Assembly: GCA_964501365.1 (NCBI GenBank)
Contig: CAZCST010000032.1
Coordinates: forward strand, 62,001 to 126,000
From: CAZAMB01 sp964501365
GTDB taxonomy: Bacteria > Planctomycetota > Phycisphaerae > UBA1845
Direction of reading: 5' to 3'
DNA: 64,000 nt
Shown: piece after piece, positions 18,934 through 26,535 of the stretch
Layout: every line of letters starts with the position of its first letter
How positions within the stretch are numbered: position 1 is the first letter of the stretch
The notes under the pieces: model-generated
Told to the model about the DNA's origin: nothing
The model's database searches: none
Seen by the model: only the letters and a program-made list of their open reading frames with translations
Program-made: the position numbers and the translations under genes

Positions 18934-18968
18934 CGGGTGGCGTTGATGACGGGCAAGGGGGTGACCCG

Positions 18969-20291
18969 ATGAATCAGAGTGTTAGACCCAAAATCAGAAG
19001 ATTGTTGACTCTGCCTATTCTGCTTGCTTGTCTAAGCGACCGGGCGATTGGCTTGGAGCCGATCGCGATACTTACTCCGAGCGATGTGCCGCCAGGTTTC
19101 GGCACTGGGTTTGGATTCTCCGCCGCAATCAGCGGAGATTACATTGCCGTAGGGGCTCCCTTTGATTCATGGCGCAACGGCAATTCAGTAGGCGCTGTGT
19201 ATGTGTTTCGACGCATCGGTCCCAATTGGGTCGAGCAAGTCAAACTTACGGCGTCGGATGGTCAATTTCTGGATCAGCTGGGCTGGTCGGTGGCCATGGA
19301 CGGCGGCGTGATCGTGGCTGGTGCGCCGGTATGGGACGCTACTTATTGCGGCGCTCGGGGTGCCGGGTCGGCTTACGTTTTCGTAAAAGACAATGCGGGA
19401 ACCCCGGATGACCCGGATGATGATTTCTGGAAACAAGATGCAAAACTGATTGCGCCATCCCCCCCGAACGGCATCGGACTGGGGATCTCCGTTGCAGTCA
19501 GCGGAGACAGGATCGTTGTTGGCAGCGATTGCGGACAAAGCGCCGAAGTGTTTCACCATGAGAACGGATTATGCGTTCATGAGTCCACACTGCTGGAGCC
19601 AGAGCCCAGCGTGTATCACGAGTTTGGCTCTGCGGTGGATATTGATGGCGACCGAATCGTTGTTGGAAGTCACGGATACAATGGCCGTAGAGGAGCGGTT
19701 TATCTTTTTGCTCGCGACGAACATCAGTGGAATGATGTTCTTCAATTGACGTCCCCCGGGGCGCACGAAATGGATGATTTTGGACAATCGGTGTCGATCT
19801 CAGGCGATTTTGTTGTCGCTGGTGCTCCCAATGAAGATCTACTTTGGCCGCAGTCGAGTACTGGCGCAGCCTACGTTTGCGACCTTGAGACTTTGGAACT
19901 GCAAAAGCTGTTTCCGTCGCAGCCCGAACTCACGGCTTATTTTGGCCGCTCCATTGCAATTAATGACGGGGAATTATTAGTTGGACAAAAAAACATGGCC
20001 ACGGGGTTTTTGTATGCGCTATCGCCCAATGGTTGGATGGAAAAATCTGGATTAAATGGAAACGAGTACCAGGATACTGTTAGCGCGTCAATAGATGGAA
20101 ATTACGGAGTGATTTCAACCCAGATCTATGTTGTTCGCAACCGCGCCAGTCTTCATGATTTTATGAATCTTCAAAACTGTTTTAATGCAGTTGCATCGTT
20201 CGATGCATGCAGTGCGCATGATCATGACGGTAATGGGGTTATTGATATTGTCGATTTCGGCGAAACCGTTGCCCTGCTTAACGGACCCTAA
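18969..20291 (+). CDS. Secreted FG-GAP repeat protein with dockerin-like end
   Basis: 440 residues from the ATG at 18969, with a GGGGGTG leader. Signal peptide at residues 1-30. At least six blades follow with the FG-GAP pattern: GFGFSAAISGDYIAVGAP, LGWSVAMDGGVIVAGAP, FGSAVDIDGDRIVVGS, FGQSVSISGDFVVAGAP. The protein ends in HDHDGNGVIDIVDF, a single Asp-rich calcium-loop-like segment, and has no sorting tail. It is related in architecture to the N-terminal part of the protein at 6932-9271. Codon use in the last third turns AT-rich relative to neighbours (AAAAAAACATGG, GAATTATTAG), which may mean a different origin. Confidence 0.88.
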   Translation: MNQSVRPKIRRLLTLPILLACLSDRAIGLEPIAILTPSDVPPGFGTGFGFSAAISGDYIAVGAPFDSWRNGNSVGAVYVFRRIGPNWVEQVKLTASDGQFLDQLGWSVAMDGGVIVAGAPVWDATYCGARGAGSAYVFVKDNAGTPDDPDDDFWKQDAKLIAPSPPNGIGLGISVAVSGDRIVVGSDCGQSAEVFHHENGLCVHESTLLEPEPSVYHEFGSAVDIDGDRIVVGSHGYNGRRGAVYLFARDEHQWNDVLQLTSPGAHEMDDFGQSVSISGDFVVAGAPNEDLLWPQSSTGAAYVCDLETLELQKLFPSQPELTAYFGRSIAINDGELLVGQKNMATGFLYALSPNGWMEKSGLNGNEYQDTVSASIDGNYGVISTQIYVVRNRASLHDFMNLQNCFNAVASFDACSAHDHDGNGVIDIVDFGETVALLNGP

Positions 20292-20331
20292 ACAAAGGTA
20301 AGAGGAGTCGAATCATGTGGACAGGTAGTTG

Positions 20332-20391
20332 GTAGGGCGGGCTATGTCCGCCGCAACCCAATCGCGCGTAGGCGGGCAGAGCCCGCCCTAC
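20332..20391. repeat. Inverted repeat GTAGGGCGGGC at a convergent gene junction
   Basis: Arms 20332-20352 and 20371-20391 (21 nt each) are inverse copies with 18 of 21 matches and an 18-nt loop. The right arm provides the TAG stop of the fabG-like gene. It can form a strong hairpin in both transcripts and may act as a two-way terminator, although no T tract follows. It resembles a short GTAGGGCGGGC/GCCCGCCCTAC repeat common in planctomycete intergenic DNA. Confidence 0.75.
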
Positions 20392-21131
20392 ATGTACATC
20401 CCGCCGTTGACGTTGATAACCGTGCCGGTGATGAACCCTGCGCGGGGGCTGGCGAGGAACTGCACGGCGGCGGCAACTTCCTCCGGCTTGCCCAGACGGC
20501 CGATCGGAGTCATGGCCTTGACCTGCTCCAGCACGTGGTGCGGCACGGCAGAGGTCATGTCTGTCTCGATGAAACCGGGTGATACCGCGTTGACCGTCAC
20601 ACCCTTGAGCGCAACCTCACGAGCCAGCGTCTTGGTAAAGGCCATCAGGCCGCCCTTGGCCACCGCGTAGTTCGACTGACCAAAGTTACCAATCTGCCCG
20701 ACGATGGACGTGATGTTGATAATCCGGCCCCACTTGGACTCAATCATGTTGGGAAGCAGGCGGCCAGTGAGGTTAAAAGCGCCATCAAGATTGGTCACAA
20801 TGACTTCGCGCCACTGTTCGGGGCTGAGCTTCAGAAACGACCGATCGCGTGTGATCCCCGCGTTATTGACGAGGATTTGAATAATTCCGAACGCATCCTG
20901 GGCCTTCTCGATCATGGCCACAACCTGTTCGCGGTCGGTGATATCGGCCTGGATGGCCATCGCGCGGCGACCGAGTTTTTTGATGGCGGTCACGACTTCG
21001 TCGGCTGCGGCGGAGTTCGAATGGTAATTGACGATGACGTCGCTTCCGTCGCCGGCCAGCGCAATCGCAATGGCCCGCCCGATCCCCCGCGACGAACCCG
21101 ACACAAGACTGATTTTACCTAGAAGATCCAT
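20388..21131 (-). CDS. FabG/PhaB-type 3-oxoacyl reductase (PHA pathway)
   Basis: 247 residues from the ATG at 21131 (GAGGG five bases upstream; the ATG at 21155 adds eight residues). Classical short-chain dehydrogenase: SGSSRGIG cofactor loop at 11-18, NNAG at 89-92, catalytic Ser142, Tyr155 and Lys159, and PGFIETDM. It reduces a 3-oxoacyl thioester with NADPH. Sequence alone cannot separate FabG (ACP) from PhaB (acetoacetyl-CoA), but it is the last gene of a minus-strand run with PhaA, PhaE-like and PhaC, so supply of 3-hydroxyacyl-CoA for polyhydroxyalkanoate is the likely role. Confidence 0.92.
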   Translation of the reverse strand: MDLLGKISLVSGSSRGIGRAIAIALAGDGSDVIVNYHSNSAAADEVVTAIKKLGRRAMAIQADITDREQVVAMIEKAQDAFGIIQILVNNAGITRDRSFLKLSPEQWREVIVTNLDGAFNLTGRLLPNMIESKWGRIINITSIVGQIGNFGQSNYAVAKGGLMAFTKTLAREVALKGVTVNAVSPGFIETDMTSAVPHHVLEQVKAMTPIGRLGKPEEVAAAVQFLASPRAGFITGTVINVNGGMYM

Positions 21132-21235
21132 GTGAACCCTCTTCTGCCTGACCATGCGGAGGCGAATGAAGCCCGCTCCCAGATTGCAAAATGTGGGTCC
21201 AGTTTATCGGCGAATGGTGTGAAATGTCAATGATT

Positions 21236-22057
21236 CTACGCCTGCGGGTGCCAGCCGGCGTCGGCCCAGAGGCTGCCGCTGACCGCCGAATTGCGAAGCA
21301 TGAAAACGATGGCTTCAGCAATCTCAATGGGGCGAATCAGCCGGCGAAGCTGCGTATTGGGCAACACGCGGTCGCGGATCAGGTCCTCCCCCATCGCCCG
21401 CACCATGGGAGTATCGGTGAAGCCGGGATGGATGATCGCGCAGCGAACGCCATAGTAAATCGCTTCCTTGGCCAGGGTCGCCTGAGCACCTTCGAGTCCT
21501 CTCTTGGCCGTCGCGTACGAAATCTGGCCGCGGTTACCGCTGGAGGAAACCGAACCAATCAGCACGATGGCGCCCTGCATTTTCTCGTCCGGATGCCATT
21601 CCTTGAGTTTGCGTTTCGATCGGTCCACGGCGACAGACCCAACGGTCCGCATCGCCCAATAAATCGGCGCGATCAAATCCACGTCGATCACGCGTCGAAA
21701 ATCCGTTTCGCTGTAGATATTGGGAAGCGACGAGCCGTTGGTGTTGTGAATCTTGACCGCAAGGCGGTCGCGGGTGATGCCGGCGGCAGGCACGCACAGG
21801 CTCACCGCGCCAAACCGCTCTTCCATCTCCTGAAAGACATGCTCGCGGAAGTTGCTGTCCACAACATCGCCGCGAAACGGAATCAGGACCTCGCGGCGGA
21901 GTCGCGCGTTCTCGTCCTCGCAAAAGCCATTGACGTTATCGCTGAAATCCACGACGGCGATGGCCCTGACTTCCTCGGTGGCCAATTCAAGAGCGGTGGC
22001 GCTGCCGATGCCGCTGGCCCCACCGGTGATCACTGCGACTTTTCCCTTGAGTTCCAT
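21236..22057 (-). CDS. Short-chain dehydrogenase in the PHA cluster
   Basis: 273 residues with AGGA eight bases before the ATG. TGGASGIG at 11-18 binds the nucleotide, Asp37 in VVDF suggests NAD(H) preference, AAG replaces the usual NAG at 91-93, and Ser169, Tyr181 and Lys185 form the catalytic set. An insertion near 105-120 (NTNGSSLPNIYSET) sets it apart from FabG. It lies 56 nt after phaC and 104 nt before the fabG-like gene, so a second reductase step or another hydroxyacyl substrate is plausible. The substrate cannot be fixed from sequence. Confidence 0.88.
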   Translation of the reverse strand: MELKGKVAVITGGASGIGSATALELATEEVRAIAVVDFSDNVNGFCEDENARLRREVLIPFRGDVVDSNFREHVFQEMEERFGAVSLCVPAAGITRDRLAVKIHNTNGSSLPNIYSETDFRRVIDVDLIAPIYWAMRTVGSVAVDRSKRKLKEWHPDEKMQGAIVLIGSVSSSGNRGQISYATAKRGLEGAQATLAKEAIYYGVRCAIIHPGFTDTPMVRAMGEDLIRDRVLPNTQLRRLIRPIEIAEAIVFMLRNSAVSGSLWADAGWHPQA

Positions 22058-22113
22058 AATCTATTCCTTGATCGGCGGACTTCTTCCCTGCAACCCTCCC
22101 CAACGAGAGATTT

Positions 22114-23220
22114 CTAATCCTTCATGGGTTCCGAGCGCTGTGCAAGCCAATCGCACACTTTCGGCCAAAGCTCCCGATTGGCACGCGTGCCAACCGCCAT
22201 CCCAATATGCCCCGCGGCAAAGTTGATGCTTGAACGGTCCCTGGATCCGACCACATCATTGAAGGGCTGGCTTTGATACGGCGGCACCAGGTGATCCTCC
22301 TGCGCGGTGAGATTCAAAATCGGGCAGGTGATGTTTCGCAAATCCACCGTCTTGCCCCCGATCTTGAGCTTTCCCTGAATCAGCTTGTTCTGCTGCATGC
22401 ACTCCTTCACGAACTGTCGGAACATCTCGCCGGCCACAGGGATATTGTCATTGAGCCAGGTTTCCATCGCGAAGAAATCCTCGAGCCATTTTTCATCCTC
22501 GAGGTGCTCGTACAGCGTGAAATACTTTTCCACCATCGTGGACACCGGCTTGAGCAGCAGGAACGAATTCTGGAGGAGATCGGCCGGTGCGTTTCCGTAG
22601 ACGGCGATCAATTTATCAACGTCGAAAACTTCCGGTTCGAGCCACTTGGCCAGGAGGTGATCCTTGCGCGACCAATCGACCGGAGCGGCCAGGAGAATCA
22701 AATTGCGGACCTTGTCCGGGTTCAATGCCGTATACATGGTCGACATGGAGCCGCCCATGCAGTATCCGAGAATATTGACTTTGTCCGAGCCGGTCTGTTC
22801 ACGTACTTCGTCGACAGCCTCGCCCAAATATCGCTGAATGTAATCCTCCATGCCGAGGAATCGATCGCCATCGGTGGGAATGCCCCAGTCGAGGTTGTAG
22901 GTGTCGAACCCGCCCCGGACGAAATGCTCAACCACGCTCTTGCCGGGTCGCAGATCCAGAATGTACGGACGATTGATCAGGGCGAAAACGACGAGCAATG
23001 GCGTCTCAAACTTTTGCTGATGGTCAGTGACGTAACGGAGCACGCGGAGGTTGTCGACACGGTAGACGGGCTCGGAAGGCGTGGCCCCGACGCGCACCTT
23101 TTTGGCGACTTCCATGGCCTTGGGAAGGTGCACCATCTTCCGCGCGAAGTCCTGCCACATGTCCTGCGCCTGCGAGGGCGAAATCATCCATGGCGCAAAG
23201 GAAGGCCAGCACGTGGTCAT
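22114..23220 (-). CDS. phaC: Polyhydroxyalkanoate synthase catalytic subunit, class III/IV type
   Basis: 368 residues, the short size of class III and IV PhaC. It polymerises 3-hydroxyacyl-CoA into polyester on granules. The lipase-like box GYCMGGS places the nucleophile at Cys154. Asp309 (TAQEDHLVPP) and His338 (AGHIGMAVG) complete the triad. WGIPTDGDR and the NLILLAAPVDW stretch are also family-typical. The ATG lies three bases after the stop of the PhaE-like gene, so the two subunits are probably translationally coupled, as expected for a heteromeric synthase. Transcribed with phaA and the phasin gene. Confidence 0.95.
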   Translation of the reverse strand: MTTCWPSFAPWMISPSQAQDMWQDFARKMVHLPKAMEVAKKVRVGATPSEPVYRVDNLRVLRYVTDHQQKFETPLLVVFALINRPYILDLRPGKSVVEHFVRGGFDTYNLDWGIPTDGDRFLGMEDYIQRYLGEAVDEVREQTGSDKVNILGYCMGGSMSTMYTALNPDKVRNLILLAAPVDWSRKDHLLAKWLEPEVFDVDKLIAVYGNAPADLLQNSFLLLKPVSTMVEKYFTLYEHLEDEKWLEDFFAMETWLNDNIPVAGEMFRQFVKECMQQNKLIQGKLKIGGKTVDLRNITCPILNLTAQEDHLVPPYQSQPFNDVVGSRDRSSINFAAGHIGMAVGTRANRELWPKVCDWLAQRSEPMKD

Positions 23221-23223
23221 GCG

Positions 23224-23718
23224 TTATGATCCTTTTCTCTTCCCGCCGGCGGGTTGGCGCCGGGCCGGGGAGGAATTCGAAGTCTTTTCGTCATGTTCCG
23301 TCGAGGAGGAGTCCAGATCGGCCACGCGCTCTTCCAGGCGATCGAGCCGATCGAGAACGCGTTCTTCGAGGCTGCGCAAGACGAGCATGATCGAATCGGT
23401 ATCGCTGCGTGCCGGCGCCTGGGCGCCGTGCAGAGCCTTGGTCATGAACTCATTGAGCTGCTCCCGGAACGCAAGAGCGCCGTCCATGGACTTTTTCATA
23501 CCGTCCAGAAAGGCCGGCGACCGCATGAATTCGTCGCAGTGCTTCGCCCAGGCGTCAAAAAACGCACGACGCATTTGCTGCATCGCATCGTCGGAAACGT
23601 AGGGCGTGGTCGGCGCAAAGCCCGCGCCGGACATCTTGGAAACGCAATCCGTCCAGAACTTTGAAAAAGGATCGGAGGATGCGTTGAAGGAATTGCCTGA
23701 ATATGAGTCCATAATCAT
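23224..23718 (-). CDS. Short PhaE-like synthase subunit
   Basis: 164 residues from the ATG at 23718, with GAGGGAG just before it; the more distal start at 23790 overlaps the thiolase gene and is unlikely. The middle reads FFDAWAKHCDEFMRSPAFLDGMKKSMDGALAFREQLNEF, and a heptad-rich coiled coil (RSLEERVLDRLDRLEERVADL) precedes a charged tail. This order (SPAF segment, then coiled coil) is that of the C-terminal part of PhaE, the activating subunit of class III synthases. It is much shorter than the usual ~350 residues and nearer in size to class IV PhaR-type subunits. The place immediately before phaC supports the assignment. Confidence 0.75.
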   Translation of the reverse strand: MIMDSYSGNSFNASSDPFSKFWTDCVSKMSGAGFAPTTPYVSDDAMQQMRRAFFDAWAKHCDEFMRSPAFLDGMKKSMDGALAFREQLNEFMTKALHGAQAPARSDTDSIMLVLRSLEERVLDRLDRLEERVADLDSSSTEHDEKTSNSSPARRQPAGGKRKGS

Positions 23719-23746
23719 CCGCTCCCTCTCGGTCGCGGCTCTATTT

Positions 23747-24931
23747 CTACGAACAACGCTCCAGCGCGAAGGCGGTTGCCTCGCCACCACCGATGCACAG
23801 GCACGCGATGCCCAATCTCTTGTTCCTCACCGTCAACGCGTGAACGACAGTATTGATGATTCGTGCGCCGGTTGCGCCAATGGGATGTCCGATCGCCACT
23901 GCGCCGCCGACCACGTTCACCTGCTCGTGCGACAGCTTCAACTCGCGCATGGCGACCACGGCCACCACGGAAAATGCTTCGTTGATTTCGTACAGATCCA
24001 CTTCGGCGGGCTTGATTTTCAGCTGTTCGCAGAGTTTGCGAATGGCGTAAATCGGTGCGATCGTGAACCAGTCGGACTCCATGGCCACATTGGCGTGGCC
24101 GAGAATCCTGGCCTGCGGCTTCAGGCCCAGCGCCTTCTTTCGATCATCGTCAAAAACCACGAGGGACGCGGCGCCGTCGTTGATCTTGGAAGCGTTTCCG
24201 GCTGTGATGGTCCCTCCGGCTCCAAAGGCCGGCGGAAGCGAACGCAGTTTGTCTTCGCCCTGAAACTTGGCCACATCCTCGTCGCGATCGACGATCGTGC
24301 TGCCCTTTTTGGACTTGATTTCAACCGGAACCACGTCGTCACGATAGAAGCCGTCTTCCCAGGCGCGGATCGCGCGTTTGTAGCTCTCGATGGAAAAACT
24401 ATCCTGATCTTCACGGGAAATGTTGTACTTGGTGGCACAAAGATCGCCGCAGGTGCCCATGTGCCGACCGGTGTAAACGTCCCACAGGCCGTCATAAATC
24501 ATGGAATCAACAAGCTCGCCATGCCCCATCCGGTAGCCTTGGCGCGCCTTGCGAAGCAGGTAGGGGGCGTTGGTCATGCTTTCGCAGCCGCCGGCGACCA
24601 CCAATCCGGCATCGCCGCACTGAACCGCCTGCGCCGCGAGCACCACCGCGCGGGAACTAGAACCACAGACTTTGTTAATGGTGGTTGCGCCGACTTCGGC
24701 GCCAAGTCCTGCGCCCAGGGATGCCTGGCGCGCCGGGTTCTGACCGATGCCCGCTCCAAGCACATTGCCAAAGAGGACCTCATCGACCTCTTTGGGGTCG
24801 ACATTGGCCCTCTTGAGTGTTTGCCTGATCGAAATGCTCCCCAATTCGGGAGCGGTGACAGCGGCGAGCGCGCCGTTGAAGGCGCCAAAGGGCGTCCGCA
24901 CGCCGCCAGCGACGTACACATTCTTCAGCAT
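23747..24931 (-). CDS. phaA: Acetyl-CoA C-acetyltransferase (beta-ketothiolase)
   Basis: 394 residues from the ATG at 24931, with GAGGAG six bases upstream. Thiolase that condenses two acetyl-CoA into acetoacetyl-CoA, the first step of polyhydroxybutyrate synthesis. Nucleophile Cys89 in NKVCGSSSR, NEAFS in the middle of the C-terminal half, His349 in GHPIGATGAR and Cys379 in CLCIGGGEA are all present. The stop lies 28 nt before the PhaE-like start. The gene name is given from context; a degradative thiolase would look the same. Confidence 0.92.
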   Translation of the reverse strand: MLKNVYVAGGVRTPFGAFNGALAAVTAPELGSISIRQTLKRANVDPKEVDEVLFGNVLGAGIGQNPARQASLGAGLGAEVGATTINKVCGSSSRAVVLAAQAVQCGDAGLVVAGGCESMTNAPYLLRKARQGYRMGHGELVDSMIYDGLWDVYTGRHMGTCGDLCATKYNISREDQDSFSIESYKRAIRAWEDGFYRDDVVPVEIKSKKGSTIVDRDEDVAKFQGEDKLRSLPPAFGAGGTITAGNASKINDGAASLVVFDDDRKKALGLKPQARILGHANVAMESDWFTIAPIYAIRKLCEQLKIKPAEVDLYEINEAFSVVAVVAMRELKLSHEQVNVVGGAVAIGHPIGATGARIINTVVHALTVRNKRLGIACLCIGGGEATAFALERCS

Positions 24932-25067
24932 GAGAAACTCCTCGTTCGCTGTCGCTTCCACTCGCTGCGAACAACCTCATACATCAGGCGGCGGCACAAC
25001 GACCTTGTGCGATCAACGGACGCGCTCCAAAGGGGACCGGCTCCGCTAACGATCACGCGATACCGAA
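24932..25067. other. Gap within the PHA gene run
   Basis: 136 nt between the phasin stop and phaA start. It contains CGGCGGCACAACGACC and other GC-rich tracts but no T-tailed hairpin. A processing site or a weak internal promoter is possible; nothing definite is visible. Confidence 0.4.
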
Positions 25068-25580
25068 CTAGTGCCCGTTGGACTTTTCAGTCTTGCTCGT
25101 GGGCCGGGTCGCCTGCGGCTGGGTCTTGGTGCAGCAGCCTTCATCGGCAAACGCAGTCTCGCAGAACGTGGAATAATTTTCCAGCGTCTTGGCGCCGACC
25201 TTGCTCATGGTGTCGAAGTTGGTGCGGATCGCCTCGAACGCAGAGTCCCAGACCTGACGGGTCTTGCGACCCAGATCGGCCTCATCGGAAGGCGTTGCAG
25301 AGTCGCAGATGGTCTTGAACACGCCCAGGCCGGCCCGCATGTTCACGTCGCAGGCGCGGGTGAACGATTCCATCGTCTCGCCAACGAACGGGAAGAACTG
25401 CTTCATCATGCGCTCGCTGCGCTTGGTGATGCGACCCAGTTCGCCGGGGTTGTGCCAGGCGTCCTGGACGAAGTTCATCCAGGTTTCCTGAGTGCGCTGG
25501 CCGCAATCCACCGCCTTGCGGAACCCATCATTCATCGAGTCAAAAGCCTTGTACATCGTTTCTTTCGTTTCGGTTACCAT
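25068..25580 (-). CDS. Phasin-like granule protein
   Basis: 170 residues with AGGA eight bases before the ATG. The protein is almost all helical and amphipathic (MYKAFDSMNDGFRKAVD, AFEAIRTNFDTMSKVGAKTL) with a short Thr/Lys-rich tail. It has no signal or membrane helix. This composition and its place as first gene of the PHA run, divergent from phaR, fit a phasin coating the polyester granule. A double Cys near the end (EGCC) is unusual. Sequence similarity to phasins is weak by eye, so context carries much of the call. Confidence 0.7.
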   Translation of the reverse strand: MVTETKETMYKAFDSMNDGFRKAVDCGQRTQETWMNFVQDAWHNPGELGRITKRSERMMKQFFPFVGETMESFTRACDVNMRAGLGVFKTICDSATPSDEADLGRKTRQVWDSAFEAIRTNFDTMSKVGAKTLENYSTFCETAFADEGCCTKTQPQATRPTSKTEKSNGH

Positions 25581-25651
25581 TTGCCTGATCCTTCTCGCTA
25601 GTCGCCGCTGCGGGACGCGTGCGGGTCCCGTTATCCGCTTTCTTTATCTCA

Positions 25652-25679
25652 AGCGTACACCGTTTTGCGTTTGCGTCAA
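25652..25679 (-). promoter_or_regulatory. Candidate phasin promoter
   Basis: On the minus strand, TTGACG (25679-25674) and TACGCT (25657-25652) are 16 nt apart and about 70 nt before the phasin ATG. The spacer contains the first of two TTTTGCGTTTGC operator-like 12-mers. The -10 match is weak. Confidence 0.4.
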
Positions 25680-25697
25680 GAACTTTTTTGCGTTTGC
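25663..25697. promoter_or_regulatory. Direct repeat of a 12-mer, candidate PhaR operator
   Basis: TTTTGCGTTTGC occurs exactly at 25663-25674 and again at 25686-25697, 23 nt apart (about two helical turns), in the gap between the divergent phasin and phaR genes. In other bacteria PhaR represses phasin genes through repeated TGC-rich sites in such gaps. The first copy lies within the proposed phasin promoter spacer, so binding would block RNA polymerase. Confidence 0.55.
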
Positions 25698-25766
25698 ACA
25701 AATTTATCGGCAAATTCCTAAGTGGCGGCACAGTCTTTGTTTATAATATTTTTAAGCGAATAGGAG

Positions 25767-25795
25767 TTGACAATTGTATGCAATCGCACTACATT
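25767..25795 (+). promoter_or_regulatory. Sigma70-like promoter of phaR
   Basis: TTGACA at 25767-25772 is a perfect -35, followed by a 17-nt spacer and TACATT at 25790-25795. It leaves a leader of roughly 17 nt that includes the AGGAGG before the phaR ATG at 25819. Confidence 0.65.
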
Positions 25796-25818
25796 CTCAA
25801 CCAGAAAAGGAGGCCTCC

Positions 25819-26454
25819 ATGTCCGATAATCGCAGCCCAAAGCCCATTTTGATCAACAAATACCCCAACCGCAGGTACTACGACACGCTGAACAGTCAGC
25901 ACGTCACGCTCCAGGATGTCCACGATCTCATCATTTCGGGAAAGGATGTCTGCATTACAGACTCTCAAACCGGCGAAGACCTGACCAACGTGGTGCTGAT
26001 GCAAATTCTGGTTGAAAAAGACCACGTCAAACTCGATCTGATTCCCAGTTCCGTCATGCACATGATGATCCGCTCCAGCCGAAACACGCTGCGAACGACA
26101 TTGGAGCGGTATTTCAGCCCGTTTCTGGGCATGATGGCCGCCGGTCAAAAACAGTTCGACTCCTACCTGCGCGAGACCATGAAAGGCCAGCTGGTGTCAC
26201 CCATGGAATGGACCAATGGAGTGCTCCGCGCGTTCGGCGACAACGAACCCCCAAATAGTCCGACAAGCCCGCGCGGCAAAAATGCTCCAACGCCGGAAGT
26301 AGACGACGCGGACGCGGCGGAAAGCGAACTCGACAGCCTCCGCACCCAGCTCGAATCGTTGCAGAAGCGCATGACCCAATTGGGGGCTGGGACGAAGAAG
26401 CCACGCAAATCCGGCACGAAAAAAGCCGTCCGGAAGCAAAAGACACGCAGGTGA
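25819..26454 (+). CDS. phaR: PHA synthesis repressor PhaR
   Basis: 211 residues from the ATG at 25819, with a perfect AGGAGG five bases upstream; the ATG at 25774 lies between the -35 and -10 of the proposed promoter and is unlikely. The N-terminal 65 residues read INKYPNRRYYDT, HVTLQDVHDLI, VCITDSQTGEDLT, the signature of the PHB/PHA accumulation regulator DNA-binding domain. A second part with RYFSPFLGMMAAGQKQFDSYL resembles the granule-sensing region. The end is a coiled coil (LDSLRTQLESLQKRM) and a Lys/Arg tail. Expected to repress the phasin gene until polymer binds it. Divergent from the phasin gene. Confidence 0.93.
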   Translation: MSDNRSPKPILINKYPNRRYYDTLNSQHVTLQDVHDLIISGKDVCITDSQTGEDLTNVVLMQILVEKDHVKLDLIPSSVMHMMIRSSRNTLRTTLERYFSPFLGMMAAGQKQFDSYLRETMKGQLVSPMEWTNGVLRAFGDNEPPNSPTSPRGKNAPTPEVDDADAAESELDSLRTQLESLQKRMTQLGAGTKKPRKSGTKKAVRKQKTRR

Positions 26455-26535
26455 CACCCCTCTCTCCTGCGCCTAAGATGAATACGGTCGGCTGCTTGCC
26501 GACAAATTCATAGGGCGTCAATTGGGAGAGACTGG

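Noticed and set aside
18687..18968. Upstream extension of the FG-GAP ORF
   Set aside because: Overlaps the RnfD-like gene and lacks protein character; the ATG at 18969 has the ribosome binding site and signal peptide.
23606..25318. 570-residue plus-strand ORF across phaE, phaA and the phasin gene
   Set aside because: Covers three genes on the other strand with clear catalytic motifs; composition is that of a shadow.
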